From assembly GCF_003003795.1 (NCBI RefSeq), contig NZ_PVWK01000079.1:1-64000 (forward strand): a stretch of 64,000 bases of DNA, read 5' to 3'. The stretch's first letter is position 1. Each line of letters opens with the position of its first letter. This document shows positions 43,890-52,183 of this stretch, one piece after another. The position numbers and the translations under genes were made by a program. Below the pieces are notes generated by a model, which worked only from the letters and a program-made list of their open reading frames with translations, searched no databases and was not told the DNA's origin. Source of the stretch: Stenomitos frigidus ULC18 (lineage in GTDB: Bacteria > Cyanobacteriota > Cyanobacteriia > Leptolyngbyales > Leptolyngbyaceae).

Positions 43890-46568
43890 TTATACGCCTT
43901 CTTTCACTGGGAAGCGATCGATCAGTCGAATCGCACGGTTAGCGTTAGTCTTGAGCTCATTCGGTGCATGAGGCACATGCGGAATCTGCGAGAGAAAATC
44001 CAGAGTGCGACGCAGAATACGGACGACATCACCTTCATCAAGGCTGGTATTGGCGCACAGTTCTGTCCATTCTATGCCTAGTGCCCATTGTTCCACCAAA
44101 CCCACAAGCTCGTACTCTAACCAGACCGGGAGCACAACCTGATATTTACGCTGGAACTGAAACAGACGACGACGAATGCCTCGCAACCCACCCAAGGCTT
44201 CTTCGACTTCACCTGAAAGGTCATAACGAGTCCAACTATCCGGTCGCGAGACTTCAGTGACCAGTGCAGCACACGCGGTTGCCAAATGGTGTGGATCGAG
44301 AGGGTCAAGTTCTCCAGACATCAGCGCCAAACCGAGCCACAACTCGTTATCGCCTCGAATGGCAGCGGTTGCCTGTCCTAGCGGCGTTGGTATCAACCCG
44401 TCCAGGCAGCCAAAGTGTTGCAGGATTTCAATTAAGTCGAGAAATTCTCGCCAGTGCTGCTGTGACTGCCGATCGAGCTTGTCTTGACGATCGGCCAGTT
44501 CCGTCTGCACAGCCGTAAGGCGCTTTTGTCGCTTGAGAATCGTCACGCGGTTGCCCCAGCGGTTGACTGGATGAAACTCGATCTGCTGCTGCACGCCTTC
44601 CATCCGTTGGAGTTGCTCGTACACTTCAGGGGCTTCGTCTACAGGCGAGGGCACAGAGGGAATCTGACGAGCGATCGTGGCGGTTTGGTCATTGCCCAGC
44701 TTCATCTGCCCTGGTTTGAGCGGCATTTCTGGCGGTGGAGCCAAATGATCAACGCCACTTAACCGGGGAATTTCGCCCCGCAAACCGACGACATCCTTGA
44801 CGGTAACCACGTACCAACGATTGTCCTGCCCTAAGCAAATCAGGTAAGGAAACTGACCAGAACCAGGAACTTTCATGACTAAAGCGGCAGGGAGCGGTTG
44901 AGCGACAGGCACATTGGCACCTTTAAGGCTCAAAACAGTGCCCGCGATCGCAAACGACAGGGCTACTGGTAAATCACCCGCCCGCATTTCCGTTGCCTGG
45001 TCTTGCAAAAGCTTGAGCAAGCGACGTTCTTCCTTCAACCGCTCTTGCAGTTTTTCGTACTGCGCCAGCAAATCCCAGTCCACCCCTTCCAGTTGCGCTC
45101 TCAGTTGGGCAAGCTCGGCTTCCAGATGGGCGATCGCCTCCTGTTGAGGACGCAAATAGAGCGTCGATAGATACTGCCCAAAGCTGCGCTCCACCAACTC
45201 TTTCGCTTCGTCCAGCGTATGGGTTTGCAGCAAGTTAAGCACCATGCCATAGCTCGGTGTGAACTGGCTGACCAGTGGATCAGCCCCGACTGTGGTCAAA
45301 TAGGCCGCTTCCCGCGCCCCTTCAAACGGCGTTTGCACCGTGACTACATGCCCCTGGCTATCCATACCGCGCCGTCCGGCTCGTCCCGCCATTTGCAAAA
45401 ACTCAGACGCATTCAACAAGCGATGCCCCAGATCAGTACGCTTGGACAGGCTGGAAATAACCGTTGTTCGGGCAGGCATGTTAATTCCTGCGGCCAGCGT
45501 TTCTGTAGCAAACACGACTTTGATCAGACCCTGCTGGAAGAGTTCTTCCACCAACCCTTTCCAGGCAGGCAAAATGCCCGCGTGGTGCGCTGCAATGCCC
45601 TGATACAGTGGTTCGATTTGCCCCACTCGTCCGGCTTCGGGATTTAATGCCAAAAATTCATCGATCTGGGTACGCAACTGAGCGGCTTCGGCCTCATTCA
45701 CCATTGACAAAGGGGCATCGCTGACGGCTGCGACTGCCTGGTCACAGCCCCGCCGACTGAAAATGAAATAGATGGCAGGCAGCATATCTTTTTGCCGCAG
45801 CTGGCTCAATACAAAGGCCAAATTGGGGCTTTCCTGACGCGGCCCTCGTTTGTTACCACCCGGAGCACCTTTAGCACCCTTGAGCTTGAGGCGGGGATTA
45901 ATGCGTTTCTGGCTATCGTCAAGTAAGGGAAAGAGCCCCTTGGGGTTACAGAAGTGAAACTCTAAGGGGACGGGTCGAAAATCAGAATAAATCAGTTCGG
46001 TCGGGCCGTGGACTTTATGAATCCAATCTGTTAGCTGATCGCTATTGGCCACCGTGGCGGACAATGCCACCAGTTGAATTTCGGGCGGACAGTAGATGAT
46101 CGATTCTTCCCAGACGGTACCGCGCTGGCGATCGTTCATATAGTGGCATTCGTCCAGTACTACCGCTTCGACGCCTGTGAGGGAGGCACCGACTTCGCCG
46201 ATCGGCGTGCCATAGAGCATGTTACGAAAGATTTCAGTGGTCATGACCAGAATCGGCGCATCACGGTTCACTGAGACATCTCCTGTCAGTAACCCTACTG
46301 TATCGGTACCAAAGAGTTCACGAAAGTCACGCAGTTTCTGGTTCGATAGCGCTTTGAGCGGCGTTGTATACAAGACCCGTCGCCCCCGCTTGAGCGCTCG
46401 ATGGATGGCATACTCCCCAATGAGCGTTTTGCCGGAACCCGTTGGGGCACAGACGACAACCGATCGACCCGCTTCTAATGCGACGATTGCCTGCTTTTGA
46501 AACGCATCTAACTCGAAGGGAAACAGAGTCTTCAGGTCTAGCCCTGACGCTAAAGGGGAAACAGTCAC
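43890..46568 (-). CDS. Ski2/Mtr4-like DExH RNA helicase with DSHCT domain
   Basis: This is an ~892-residue superfamily 2 helicase. Motif I VVVCAPTGSGKTLIGEYAIH, Ia VLYTTPLKALSNQKLRDFRE, II VVLDECHYMNDRQRG (DECH), III LVALSATVANSDQL, V VVFATETLAAGINMPARTTV and VI FLQMAGRAGRRGMDSQGHVV are all present. The C-terminal ~180 residues carry a DSHCT-like region. Related cyanobacterial and plastid proteins (ISE2 type) act in RNA processing; that role is inference. There is no ATG near the start; GTG at 46568 has TTAGGA 9 nt upstream, TTG at 46574 is the alternative. Confidence 0.92.
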   Translation of the reverse strand: MTVSPLASGLDLKTLFPFELDAFQKQAIVALEAGRSVVVCAPTGSGKTLIGEYAIHRALKRGRRVLYTTPLKALSNQKLRDFRELFGTDTVGLLTGDVSVNRDAPILVMTTEIFRNMLYGTPIGEVGASLTGVEAVVLDECHYMNDRQRGTVWEESIIYCPPEIQLVALSATVANSDQLTDWIHKVHGPTELIYSDFRPVPLEFHFCNPKGLFPLLDDSQKRINPRLKLKGAKGAPGGNKRGPRQESPNLAFVLSQLRQKDMLPAIYFIFSRRGCDQAVAAVSDAPLSMVNEAEAAQLRTQIDEFLALNPEAGRVGQIEPLYQGIAAHHAGILPAWKGLVEELFQQGLIKVVFATETLAAGINMPARTTVISSLSKRTDLGHRLLNASEFLQMAGRAGRRGMDSQGHVVTVQTPFEGAREAAYLTTVGADPLVSQFTPSYGMVLNLLQTHTLDEAKELVERSFGQYLSTLYLRPQQEAIAHLEAELAQLRAQLEGVDWDLLAQYEKLQERLKEERRLLKLLQDQATEMRAGDLPVALSFAIAGTVLSLKGANVPVAQPLPAALVMKVPGSGQFPYLICLGQDNRWYVVTVKDVVGLRGEIPRLSGVDHLAPPPEMPLKPGQMKLGNDQTATIARQIPSVPSPVDEAPEVYEQLQRMEGVQQQIEFHPVNRWGNRVTILKRQKRLTAVQTELADRQDKLDRQSQQHWREFLDLIEILQHFGCLDGLIPTPLGQATAAIRGDNELWLGLALMSGELDPLDPHHLATACAALVTEVSRPDSWTRYDLSGEVEEALGGLRGIRRRLFQFQRKYQVVLPVWLEYELVGLVEQWALGIEWTELCANTSLDEGDVVRILRRTLDFLSQIPHVPHAPNELKTNANRAIRLIDRFPVKEGV

Positions 46569-46997
46569 GCCCAAAAATCCTAACCGTAGTGAAAACCAAT
46601 CAACCGTCGTTTTACGATCGTCCGTTCATCATATATCCTGATTTTAGACTGACCACCTTATAGTCTTTATTGGCCGAGGCTCTCCTGTAGTTAAAAGCTC
46701 GTACTTACGGTCTCTACACTCTAAAGTCTGTACTCAGTAGCACACTAAATCTATCGTTAAGCTTCCTACAGGAAGTAAGGTAGTCTTTTTGAAGCGGGCT
46801 ATAATAGCAAAGGGTGATTGAGCCCTCCATCAAACATGATGTACTGCTTCTGTTCCAGAGATAGCAGTTTAGACTGGCTAAATCGTCTAGATTAAAACAA
46901 TCATGCACATTGTCGCTGTTCGGCATCAAGCATGTCACGTACAAAACTATGTGGGTAAGCCTAATTTGAGTTTATCTATACACAACGTTGTGTTAGA

Positions 46998-47110
46998 CAT
47001 TCAGCTCAAGCGGAGGAACCAGTTTCATTGGGGCTAATCTCGGTTTTTCTGAGAGAGACACCTTCCAGTCTTAGCCCGTCAGCTAACTCCGTCGGCAATG
47101 GGAGGAGTAA
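46998..47110 (+). ncRNA. c-di-AMP (ydaO/yuaA) riboswitch
   Basis: The leader of the usp gene at 47242 has the conserved blocks of this class in order: GCTCAAGCGGAGGAACCA (consensus-like GCGGGGGACCCA), TTGGGGCTAAT, GAGAGAGACACCTTCC, and the very conserved core CCCGTCAGCTAACTCCGTCG followed by GCAATGGGAGGAG. In other bacteria this RNA binds cyclic di-AMP and usually turns off genes for ion transport, osmotic stress or cell-wall turnover. Here it would control a Usp protein. Ends are approximate. The remaining sequence 46569-46997 upstream holds a TATAAT at 46800 and no gene. Confidence 0.8.
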
Positions 47111-47205
47111 CCCAAAACTATTGCTTGCCAAGCTATGGTTATTGGAGTCTCCTGATAGGTACCGCTTCAGCGCTAGACAGCGTGATCGTATCTGTTACCT
47201 GACCC

Positions 47206-47235
47206 ACCTCTCGCAAACCCTATTCCCTGAGAGGT
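47206..47235 (+). promoter_or_regulatory. Hairpin sequestering the usp ribosome-binding site
   Basis: ACCTCTC (47206-47212) is exactly complementary to GAGAGGT (47229-47235), which contains the Shine-Dalgarno sequence 7 nt before the GTG start at 47242. It could be the expression platform through which the upstream riboswitch blocks translation. Confidence 0.55.
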
Positions 47236-47241
47236 TCAACC

Positions 47242-47913
47242 GTGAATATTTTGTCTATGCTCGCACGTCTGCAAGACGGGCTAGGTTGCCCTGACCTCAC
47301 CAAGCAAATGGTGCTGATACCAGCACGATCATCTGAGCCACGATCGCCGAAAGCAATTAATCTCCTTGTGGGTTACAACGGCTCCCCTCGCAGCCAGACG
47401 GCTCTGGATTTGACCTTATGGATTGCCCACCGAACCCGTTTGGCAACAGGTAAACAGGTCACCGTTCAAGTCGTCTACGTGCTGGATATGGAGAACGAGT
47501 GTCAGCCTCTTTCCTCATTGCCCCATCATCTTGTTGCCACAGCGGGTAGTGACCAGATGCTTTATCCCAGCGCGATCGGCAACGGCTATCGCCACGTCGA
47601 GACAGGTCATCGCTCTACCAGTGCCGTGGCTGAACTGCCCATTCGCTCTACGTCTTGTCAGTTGAACCAGTTTGACCAGGCAGACTTAATTCTCTGGCAA
47701 GCTCGCCATATGGCAGATGAGTGGCGTGGGTCACTTAAAACCCATCTCCGGTTTGGATCGGTTGCAACAGAGCTGCGTCGTGTGGCTCAAGCAGAGTCGG
47801 CAGAGCTGCTGCTATTGGGCTGTGATGCTGCAACTCATCCCCTGGTAGAGCAATTGGCGATCGACTTTCCCTGTGCGGTGCTCGGCATTCCGCCCGCAAC
47901 GCCGATCAGTTAG
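47242..47913 (+). CDS. Universal stress protein-like (divergent)
   Basis: This 223-residue protein has a Usp/HUP-fold pattern: INLLVGYNGSPRSQTALDLT at the first strand, VTVQVVYVLDMENE, then LRRVAQAESAELLLLGCDAA and CAVLGIPPAT at the end. The usual GRRGxS ATP-loop is replaced by LGCDAATHPLVEQLA, so ATP binding may be altered. A long insertion lies in the middle. GTG at 47242 has a GAGAGG site; an internal ATG at 47257 is possible. It follows a probable c-di-AMP riboswitch and ends at a strong terminator, so it is monocistronic. Confidence 0.75.
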   Translation: MNILSMLARLQDGLGCPDLTKQMVLIPARSSEPRSPKAINLLVGYNGSPRSQTALDLTLWIAHRTRLATGKQVTVQVVYVLDMENECQPLSSLPHHLVATAGSDQMLYPSAIGNGYRHVETGHRSTSAVAELPIRSTSCQLNQFDQADLILWQARHMADEWRGSLKTHLRFGSVATELRRVAQAESAELLLLGCDAATHPLVEQLAIDFPCAVLGIPPATPIS

Positions 47914-47939
47914 GTAAGCCAGACGCTTAGCTATCTTTA

Positions 47940-47974
47940 AAAGGACGCCAAGATTAGGTATCTTGGCGTCCTTT
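47940..47974 (+). terminator. Strong terminator after the riboswitch-controlled usp gene
   Basis: Perfect 15-bp arms AAAGGACGCCAAGAT (47940-47954) and ATCTTGGCGTCCTTT (47960-47974) with a TAGGT loop; works for both converging genes. Confidence 0.8.
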
Positions 47975-47983
47975 GGATGTGTC

Positions 47984-48970
47984 TCAATCACCCCGTCGAG
48001 CGCGATCGATTTCACGTTGCAGTGCTTCAATCTGGCGACGCAGTGCATCGACCTCGGCTTGGGAAGACTGGGATTGAGTTGCGGCAGGTGCTGAAGGCAC
48101 CTCTACCGACCCTTCAGCACCTGCACGGGGATAGTTGCCCTGCCGAATCTGTTGGTACTCGCTCGAAACTGACCACTCACGCAAAAAATGCACTCGCTCT
48201 ACTGTAAAGGGATGAGTCAGGAAGATGCCTGTAGAAAGATTATTGTAAAGGAAGAATTTGTAAACCTGGTTCAGACCATCTTGATCAAGCTCTTGGTAGC
48301 GCTCGGATTGTCGAATAAATTCATCCAGGCTAATTTCGTGGGCATGTTTGGTGCTACCACCCGCCATTTTCATCATGCTTTTCAGCACTGGATTCAGATC
48401 ATCGGTCACTAGCAGCGCAGCGCGATCGGCCGACAGTTCAGCTTTGCGCTTCCACTCAGCAAACGCCAGCAGCAGACCCGTTGTCACCAGATTACTTAGC
48501 CCAAACGTGCGCTCTGCCAGCCCCGAAATAATCTGGTTCACCCAAAGCGCCATTCGCACCAGCGTTGTGTGACCACACTTAATATGTCCCAGTTCATGAG
48601 CCATCACGGTACGTAGTTCGTGGTCATCCAGCAAATCGAGCAAACCACTGTTGATGACCATACTGGGAAACTCTTGCCCCAAAGCCAACGCATTCACAAA
48701 TGGATCTTGGGAAATAAACAGCACCGGTTCTGGAGAAACATCCAGATCACGCACACATTCCCGAAAGATTTGGTAAATGTTTGCATATTGGCGTGGTCCC
48801 ACTTGAATACTGTTGCCCATTTGATACACAAACTGCGGGCGTTCAGACAGGAACTCAACAAAGGTTCGTGCCACCAGATCGAAGCCAGGGACTCTGCGTA
48901 ACGCTTGCTCGGCTTGACGATCGAGCGGATGACGAAAAGCTTCGCTTGAGATTCCGGTATAGGTAGGCAT
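47984..48970 (-). CDS. M48-family zinc metallopeptidase
   Basis: This 328-residue peptidase has the HExxH site His125-Glu126-His129 in TVMAHELGHIKCGHTTLV and a third ligand Glu in FAEWKRKAELSADRAALLVT (xxELSAD motif). A hydrophobic segment is present between (GLSNLVTTGLLLAFAEW). The C-terminus has a proline/alanine linker and a coiled coil (QAEVDALRRQIEALQREIDR). Unlike HtpX it lacks two clear N-terminal membrane helices. It may degrade misfolded or membrane-associated proteins. Start ATG at 48970. Confidence 0.88.
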   Translation of the reverse strand: MPTYTGISSEAFRHPLDRQAEQALRRVPGFDLVARTFVEFLSERPQFVYQMGNSIQVGPRQYANIYQIFRECVRDLDVSPEPVLFISQDPFVNALALGQEFPSMVINSGLLDLLDDHELRTVMAHELGHIKCGHTTLVRMALWVNQIISGLAERTFGLSNLVTTGLLLAFAEWKRKAELSADRAALLVTDDLNPVLKSMMKMAGGSTKHAHEISLDEFIRQSERYQELDQDGLNQVYKFFLYNNLSTGIFLTHPFTVERVHFLREWSVSSEYQQIRQGNYPRAGAEGSVEVPSAPAATQSQSSQAEVDALRRQIEALQREIDRARRGD

Positions 48971-48992
48971 GGTGAGGGGGGTAAGGGAAGGG

Positions 48993-49081
48993 GAGTTTTG
49001 AGTTTTGAATTTTGAGTTTTGAATTTTGAGTTAGATTTAATCGCTGACCGCTGACCGCTGACCGCTAACCGCTGACCGCGC
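48993..49081. repeat. Short tandem repeats: GAGTTTTGA and CGCTGAC heptads
   Basis: 48993-49033 consists of GAGTTTTGAGTTTTGAATTT-type units. 49040-49081 is five CGCTGAC/CGCTAAC heptads in tandem. Typical STRR DNA, between the divergent M48 and membrane protein genes. Confidence 0.85.
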
Positions 49082-49184
49082 GGCATAGATCCTGTTCTTT
49101 TGTATCCTATTAGCCTGTTTAATTGCATCGACTCACCCATAATCATCGAAACCAACAAGCTCAAACTGTCTATCCGCAAAGGCT

Positions 49185-49601
49185 ATGACTGGATCGCGTT
49201 TTTCTCTCTCGGTCGTTCTATCTGTCATGATCGCAATGATGGCCCTGCTGCTAGGACAATCAGCGGCTACCCAGGCCTCTCCATTTCAAGACGGCAACAT
49301 GTCTCTGGGAGACACCCTTCGACAACCGAACACCTTGATTAAGCGATCAAATGTGGCATCGGGTGATTCAAAGCGGCAGTGGTTGCTTGACTCTAGGGAA
49401 GCAGCCGGTCTTGGTGCAGTTGTGGGGCTGTTTGCGATCGTCATCTTTTATAAAGCTCGTCAAATGCGTGCTGTTGCGCCTGAGGAAGCCGAGCTTTTGA
49501 GCAAGCATCCACAGCTTGAACATCCAGAGATAACGCTAACCGTAGTGCCTAGAGAAGCATTGCCGTCTGCGTTTGATTCAGACTTGCAGCTGGCGCGTTA
49601 G
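49185..49601 (+). CDS. Hypothetical exported/membrane protein
   Basis: This 138-residue protein has a signal-like start (LSVVLSVMIAMMALLLGQSA), a short polar region, a second hydrophobic segment around residues 72-88 (AAGLGAVVGLFAIVIFY) followed by KARQMR, and a cytoplasmic acidic tail. No family recognised. Start ATG at 49185; no strong ribosome site. It precedes ggt by 140 nt on the same strand. Confidence 0.6.
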   Translation: MTGSRFSLSVVLSVMIAMMALLLGQSAATQASPFQDGNMSLGDTLRQPNTLIKRSNVASGDSKRQWLLDSREAAGLGAVVGLFAIVIFYKARQMRAVAPEEAELLSKHPQLEHPEITLTVVPREALPSAFDSDLQLAR

Positions 49602-49765
49602 GGGTTGGGCAAAGGCGAGTTGTTGCGGTAAAGTTTTCCTCCGGTTTTCTCCTTGGTTGTGTGCGGAACAGACCTTCTGACAAGTAATTGTCAGGGGTCT
49701 TTTTATTTTTGGTGTGGAGGGATGGGTGTAGGGTGTAAGAAAGGATGAAGAGGAAGGGACAAGGG

Positions 49766-51484
49766 ATGAAGCTGCTTAGCCGTAAACGACTGGCAATGCC
49801 ATGGCTCTGCTTGATGATGGTGTTGCTCAGCAGCCAGAGTGGATGGGCGTTTCCCCATCCCGATCGCGCCAAACGGGGCATGGTGGTTTCAGCACACCCC
49901 CTGGCGAGTGAAGCCGGTTTGACCGTGCTACAACAGGGTGGCAATGCGATCGATGCTGCAGTCGCTACAACGCTGGCAATTTCAGTGGTAGAGCCAGCGT
50001 CGGCAGGTTTAGGTGGGGGCGGCTTTTTGCTCCTTCGGTTGGGCAAAACGGGCGAAGTAAAGGCACTCGATTTTCGTGAACGGGCCCCTTTAGGAGCAAC
50101 GCGCACGATGTATCTGGATGCTCAAGGCAAGGTGCGCCCCAACGCCAGCACCGATGGGTATCTGGCAGTGGGTGTGCCTGGTACGGTTGCGGGACTGTAT
50201 GAAGTGCAGCATCGCTATGGCAAACTGCCCTGGAAGGCCGTGGTGGCACCCGCGACCCAATTAGCGGCAAAAGGCTTTTGGGTCAGTTGGCGGTTAGCAG
50301 ACGCGATCGCCCAGCAAAAAACGCTGCAGCAGAATCCCGCTGCCCGTAAGATTTTTACCCGCAATGGCACGCCTCTGCAAGCGGGCGATCAGCTGGTACA
50401 GAGCGATCTGGCAAAAACGCTTCAAGCACTGGCAAACAATCCACAAAGTTTCTATACAGGCAGTCTGGCGGGGACGATCGCTCGCGATATAGCTACAAAC
50501 AAAGGCTTGATCACCCTCGCAGACCTGAAACGCTACCGCCCCATCTGGCGCGACCCTGTCTGCGGCAACTTTCGAGCCACACGCATTTGCTCCATGCCAC
50601 CGCCATCCTCCGGTGGTGTTCATCTGCTAGAAATCCTTAACATCCTGGGTGATACTGATCTCAAAGCGATGGGCTGGCATAACGTCGATGCGCTGCACTT
50701 AATCGTGGAAGCGATGCGAATTGCCTACGCCGATCGCGCGGTATATTTGGGCGACCCTGACTTCGTGAAAGTCCCAGTTGCCAAGCTGATCAGCCCGGCC
50801 TATGCTAAACAGCGCCGACAGGAGATTGATCTGCAAAAAGCCCGACCTTCTAGCGAAGTACGAGCGGGTACTCCAGAAATGCTCAAACGCCTGGGTAAAG
50901 AGTCTAATGACACCAGCCACCTGAGCGTGGTGGATAGTGCTGGCAATGCTGTGAGTCTGACGTTTACAGTAAACCTGGGTTTTGGTGCTGGCGTCGTGGT
51001 TCCTGGTACTGGCATTATTCTCAACAACGAAATGGACGACTTTGCGATCGCCCCTGGTGTGCCCAATGCGTTTGGCTTAGTGGGTGGCGATGCCAACGCG
51101 ATCGCTCCTGGCAAAACGCCACTGTCCAGCATGACACCGACGATCGTCACCGAAAAAGATCAACTACGACTGGTTGCGGGCGCTCCTGGTGGAAGCACGA
51201 TCATTACGACCGTTCTACAAGTCGTGCTGAATGTGTTGGTCTACGGCATGGACGCTAAACGTGCGGTCGCGGCTCCACGTCTGCATCATCAGTGGCTGCC
51301 TGATAAACTGATGGTTGAACCGTGGGGCTTTGACCGTTTAACTCTAGAAGATTTGCGCCATCGGGGACATCAGATTGAAGAACGACGTGCCTGGGGGAAT
51401 GCTGACGCGATCGTGCGATCGCCGGATGGTTCCCTAGAAGGAGCCGCCGATCCACGGGGAGAGGGAGCCGCGTATGGGCTCTGA
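49766..51484 (+). CDS. ggt: Gamma-glutamyltransferase
   Basis: This 572-residue Ntn hydrolase cleaves gamma-glutamyl bonds of glutathione and related peptides outside the cytoplasm. A signal peptide is visible (MPWLCLMMVLLSSQSGWA). Conserved stretches: GMVVSAHPLASEAGLTVLQQ, GGNAIDAAVATTLAISVVEP, SAGLGGGGFLLLRL; the autoprocessing site ESNDTSHLSVVDSAGNAVSL, whose Thr becomes the catalytic nucleophile of the small subunit; and RLVAGAPGGSTIITTVLQVV. The GGST replaces the commoner GGSR/GGSRI. ATG at 49766 fits AAGGGACAAGGG; an ATG at 49745 is the alternative. Confidence 0.94.
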   Translation: MKLLSRKRLAMPWLCLMMVLLSSQSGWAFPHPDRAKRGMVVSAHPLASEAGLTVLQQGGNAIDAAVATTLAISVVEPASAGLGGGGFLLLRLGKTGEVKALDFRERAPLGATRTMYLDAQGKVRPNASTDGYLAVGVPGTVAGLYEVQHRYGKLPWKAVVAPATQLAAKGFWVSWRLADAIAQQKTLQQNPAARKIFTRNGTPLQAGDQLVQSDLAKTLQALANNPQSFYTGSLAGTIARDIATNKGLITLADLKRYRPIWRDPVCGNFRATRICSMPPPSSGGVHLLEILNILGDTDLKAMGWHNVDALHLIVEAMRIAYADRAVYLGDPDFVKVPVAKLISPAYAKQRRQEIDLQKARPSSEVRAGTPEMLKRLGKESNDTSHLSVVDSAGNAVSLTFTVNLGFGAGVVVPGTGIILNNEMDDFAIAPGVPNAFGLVGGDANAIAPGKTPLSSMTPTIVTEKDQLRLVAGAPGGSTIITTVLQVVLNVLVYGMDAKRAVAAPRLHHQWLPDKLMVEPWGFDRLTLEDLRHRGHQIEERRAWGNADAIVRSPDGSLEGAADPRGEGAAYGL

Positions 51485-51562
51485 GGCTATCTTCTACCTG
51501 TGTAACCACCTTTGTAAAATTCCAGTAAGAACACGTAGACCTTCCGTAAAACCCTCATAAAG

Positions 51563-51868
51563 GTGTATCAACTCACGCGGAAGCTCAAGAAGCTGTCTGT
51601 AGTGGTAAGTACACCAAACCAAAAGGTCGTTCTCATGTTGGAAGGATTTGTTACGCTCTGGGCTATCCTGTTACTCCTCTTGCCAGGACTTTTCAATCAT
51701 GGGACGAAGGGGAAAAGCGTAGTGACGCCAAAATCACCCGTAGCCGTTCTGCCATCTACACCCCCTTCTTCTGAAAATATTCAAAAAATTCCGACCCCTG
51801 CTTTACTGCCAGGTTTAATTGTCTTTTTTGGAAGTGCGTTGCGAAAAAAGGGGCAGAAGGATAGTTAA
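51563..51868 (+). CDS. Small membrane protein with PTPA-CTERM-like sorting tail
   Basis: This 101-residue product (from a GTG at 51563, or 77 residues from ATG at 51635) has a hydrophobic helix (FVTLWAILLLLLPGLF), a Ser/Pro/Thr-rich linker, and a C-terminus IPTPALLPGLIVFFGSALRK KGQ-type: Pro-Thr-Pro-Ala, a hydrophobic helix and a basic end. This resembles PEP-CTERM/PTPA-CTERM sorting signals that target proteins to exosortase-like transpeptidases. No exosortase is in the window. The target role is inferred only from the tail. Confidence 0.5.
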   Translation: MYQLTRKLKKLSVVVSTPNQKVVLMLEGFVTLWAILLLLLPGLFNHGTKGKSVVTPKSPVAVLPSTPPSSENIQKIPTPALLPGLIVFFGSALRKKGQKDS

Positions 51869-51886
51869 ATCTCTGCTGGCTCTCAG

Positions 51887-52072
51887 TTAATCGACGACTC
51901 TCAGCAAGCCCTCCCTTAGACGATCGAACACTTCGTTAAGCAGGGTTTGCTCATCACTATTCAGGTTCGCTAACGAGAGCAGCAAGCGTTGATCCATGCG
52001 AGTAATGCGGCGAGAAGACAGAATTCGGTCAGTAACGTCTTGAAGCGAGGGAGTTAATACTTGGGCTTGCAT
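51887..52072 (-). CDS. Small conserved cyanobacterial protein
   Basis: This 61-residue protein, MQAQVLTPSLQDVTDRILSS, RRITRMDQRLLLSLANLNSD, EQTLLNEVFDRLREGLLRVV, ending D, resembles short helical proteins widespread in cyanobacteria. No function is known. ATG at 52072 chosen over 52087 because MQAQVL is the usual beginning of the family as I recall it. Convergent with the preceding gene. Confidence 0.65.
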   Translation of the reverse strand: MQAQVLTPSLQDVTDRILSSRRITRMDQRLLLSLANLNSDEQTLLNEVFDRLREGLLRVVD

Positions 52073-52183
52073 GGGTTTGAGGGGCAACTCGATACCATTT
52101 AGTATGCGATCGTTCTACAAGCAACCAGGTGATTGAGTAGAGCCCTCCGGCGTGACAATGCTGCAGTTGTAGCGTGATTTGGA

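Noticed and set aside
47028-47294. 88-codon plus-strand frame
   Set aside because: It runs through the riboswitch core and the start of the usp gene in another frame; coding is implausible.
49029-49081. CRISPR array candidate
   Set aside because: The repeats are 7-nt tandem units with no spacers; STRR DNA, not CRISPR.
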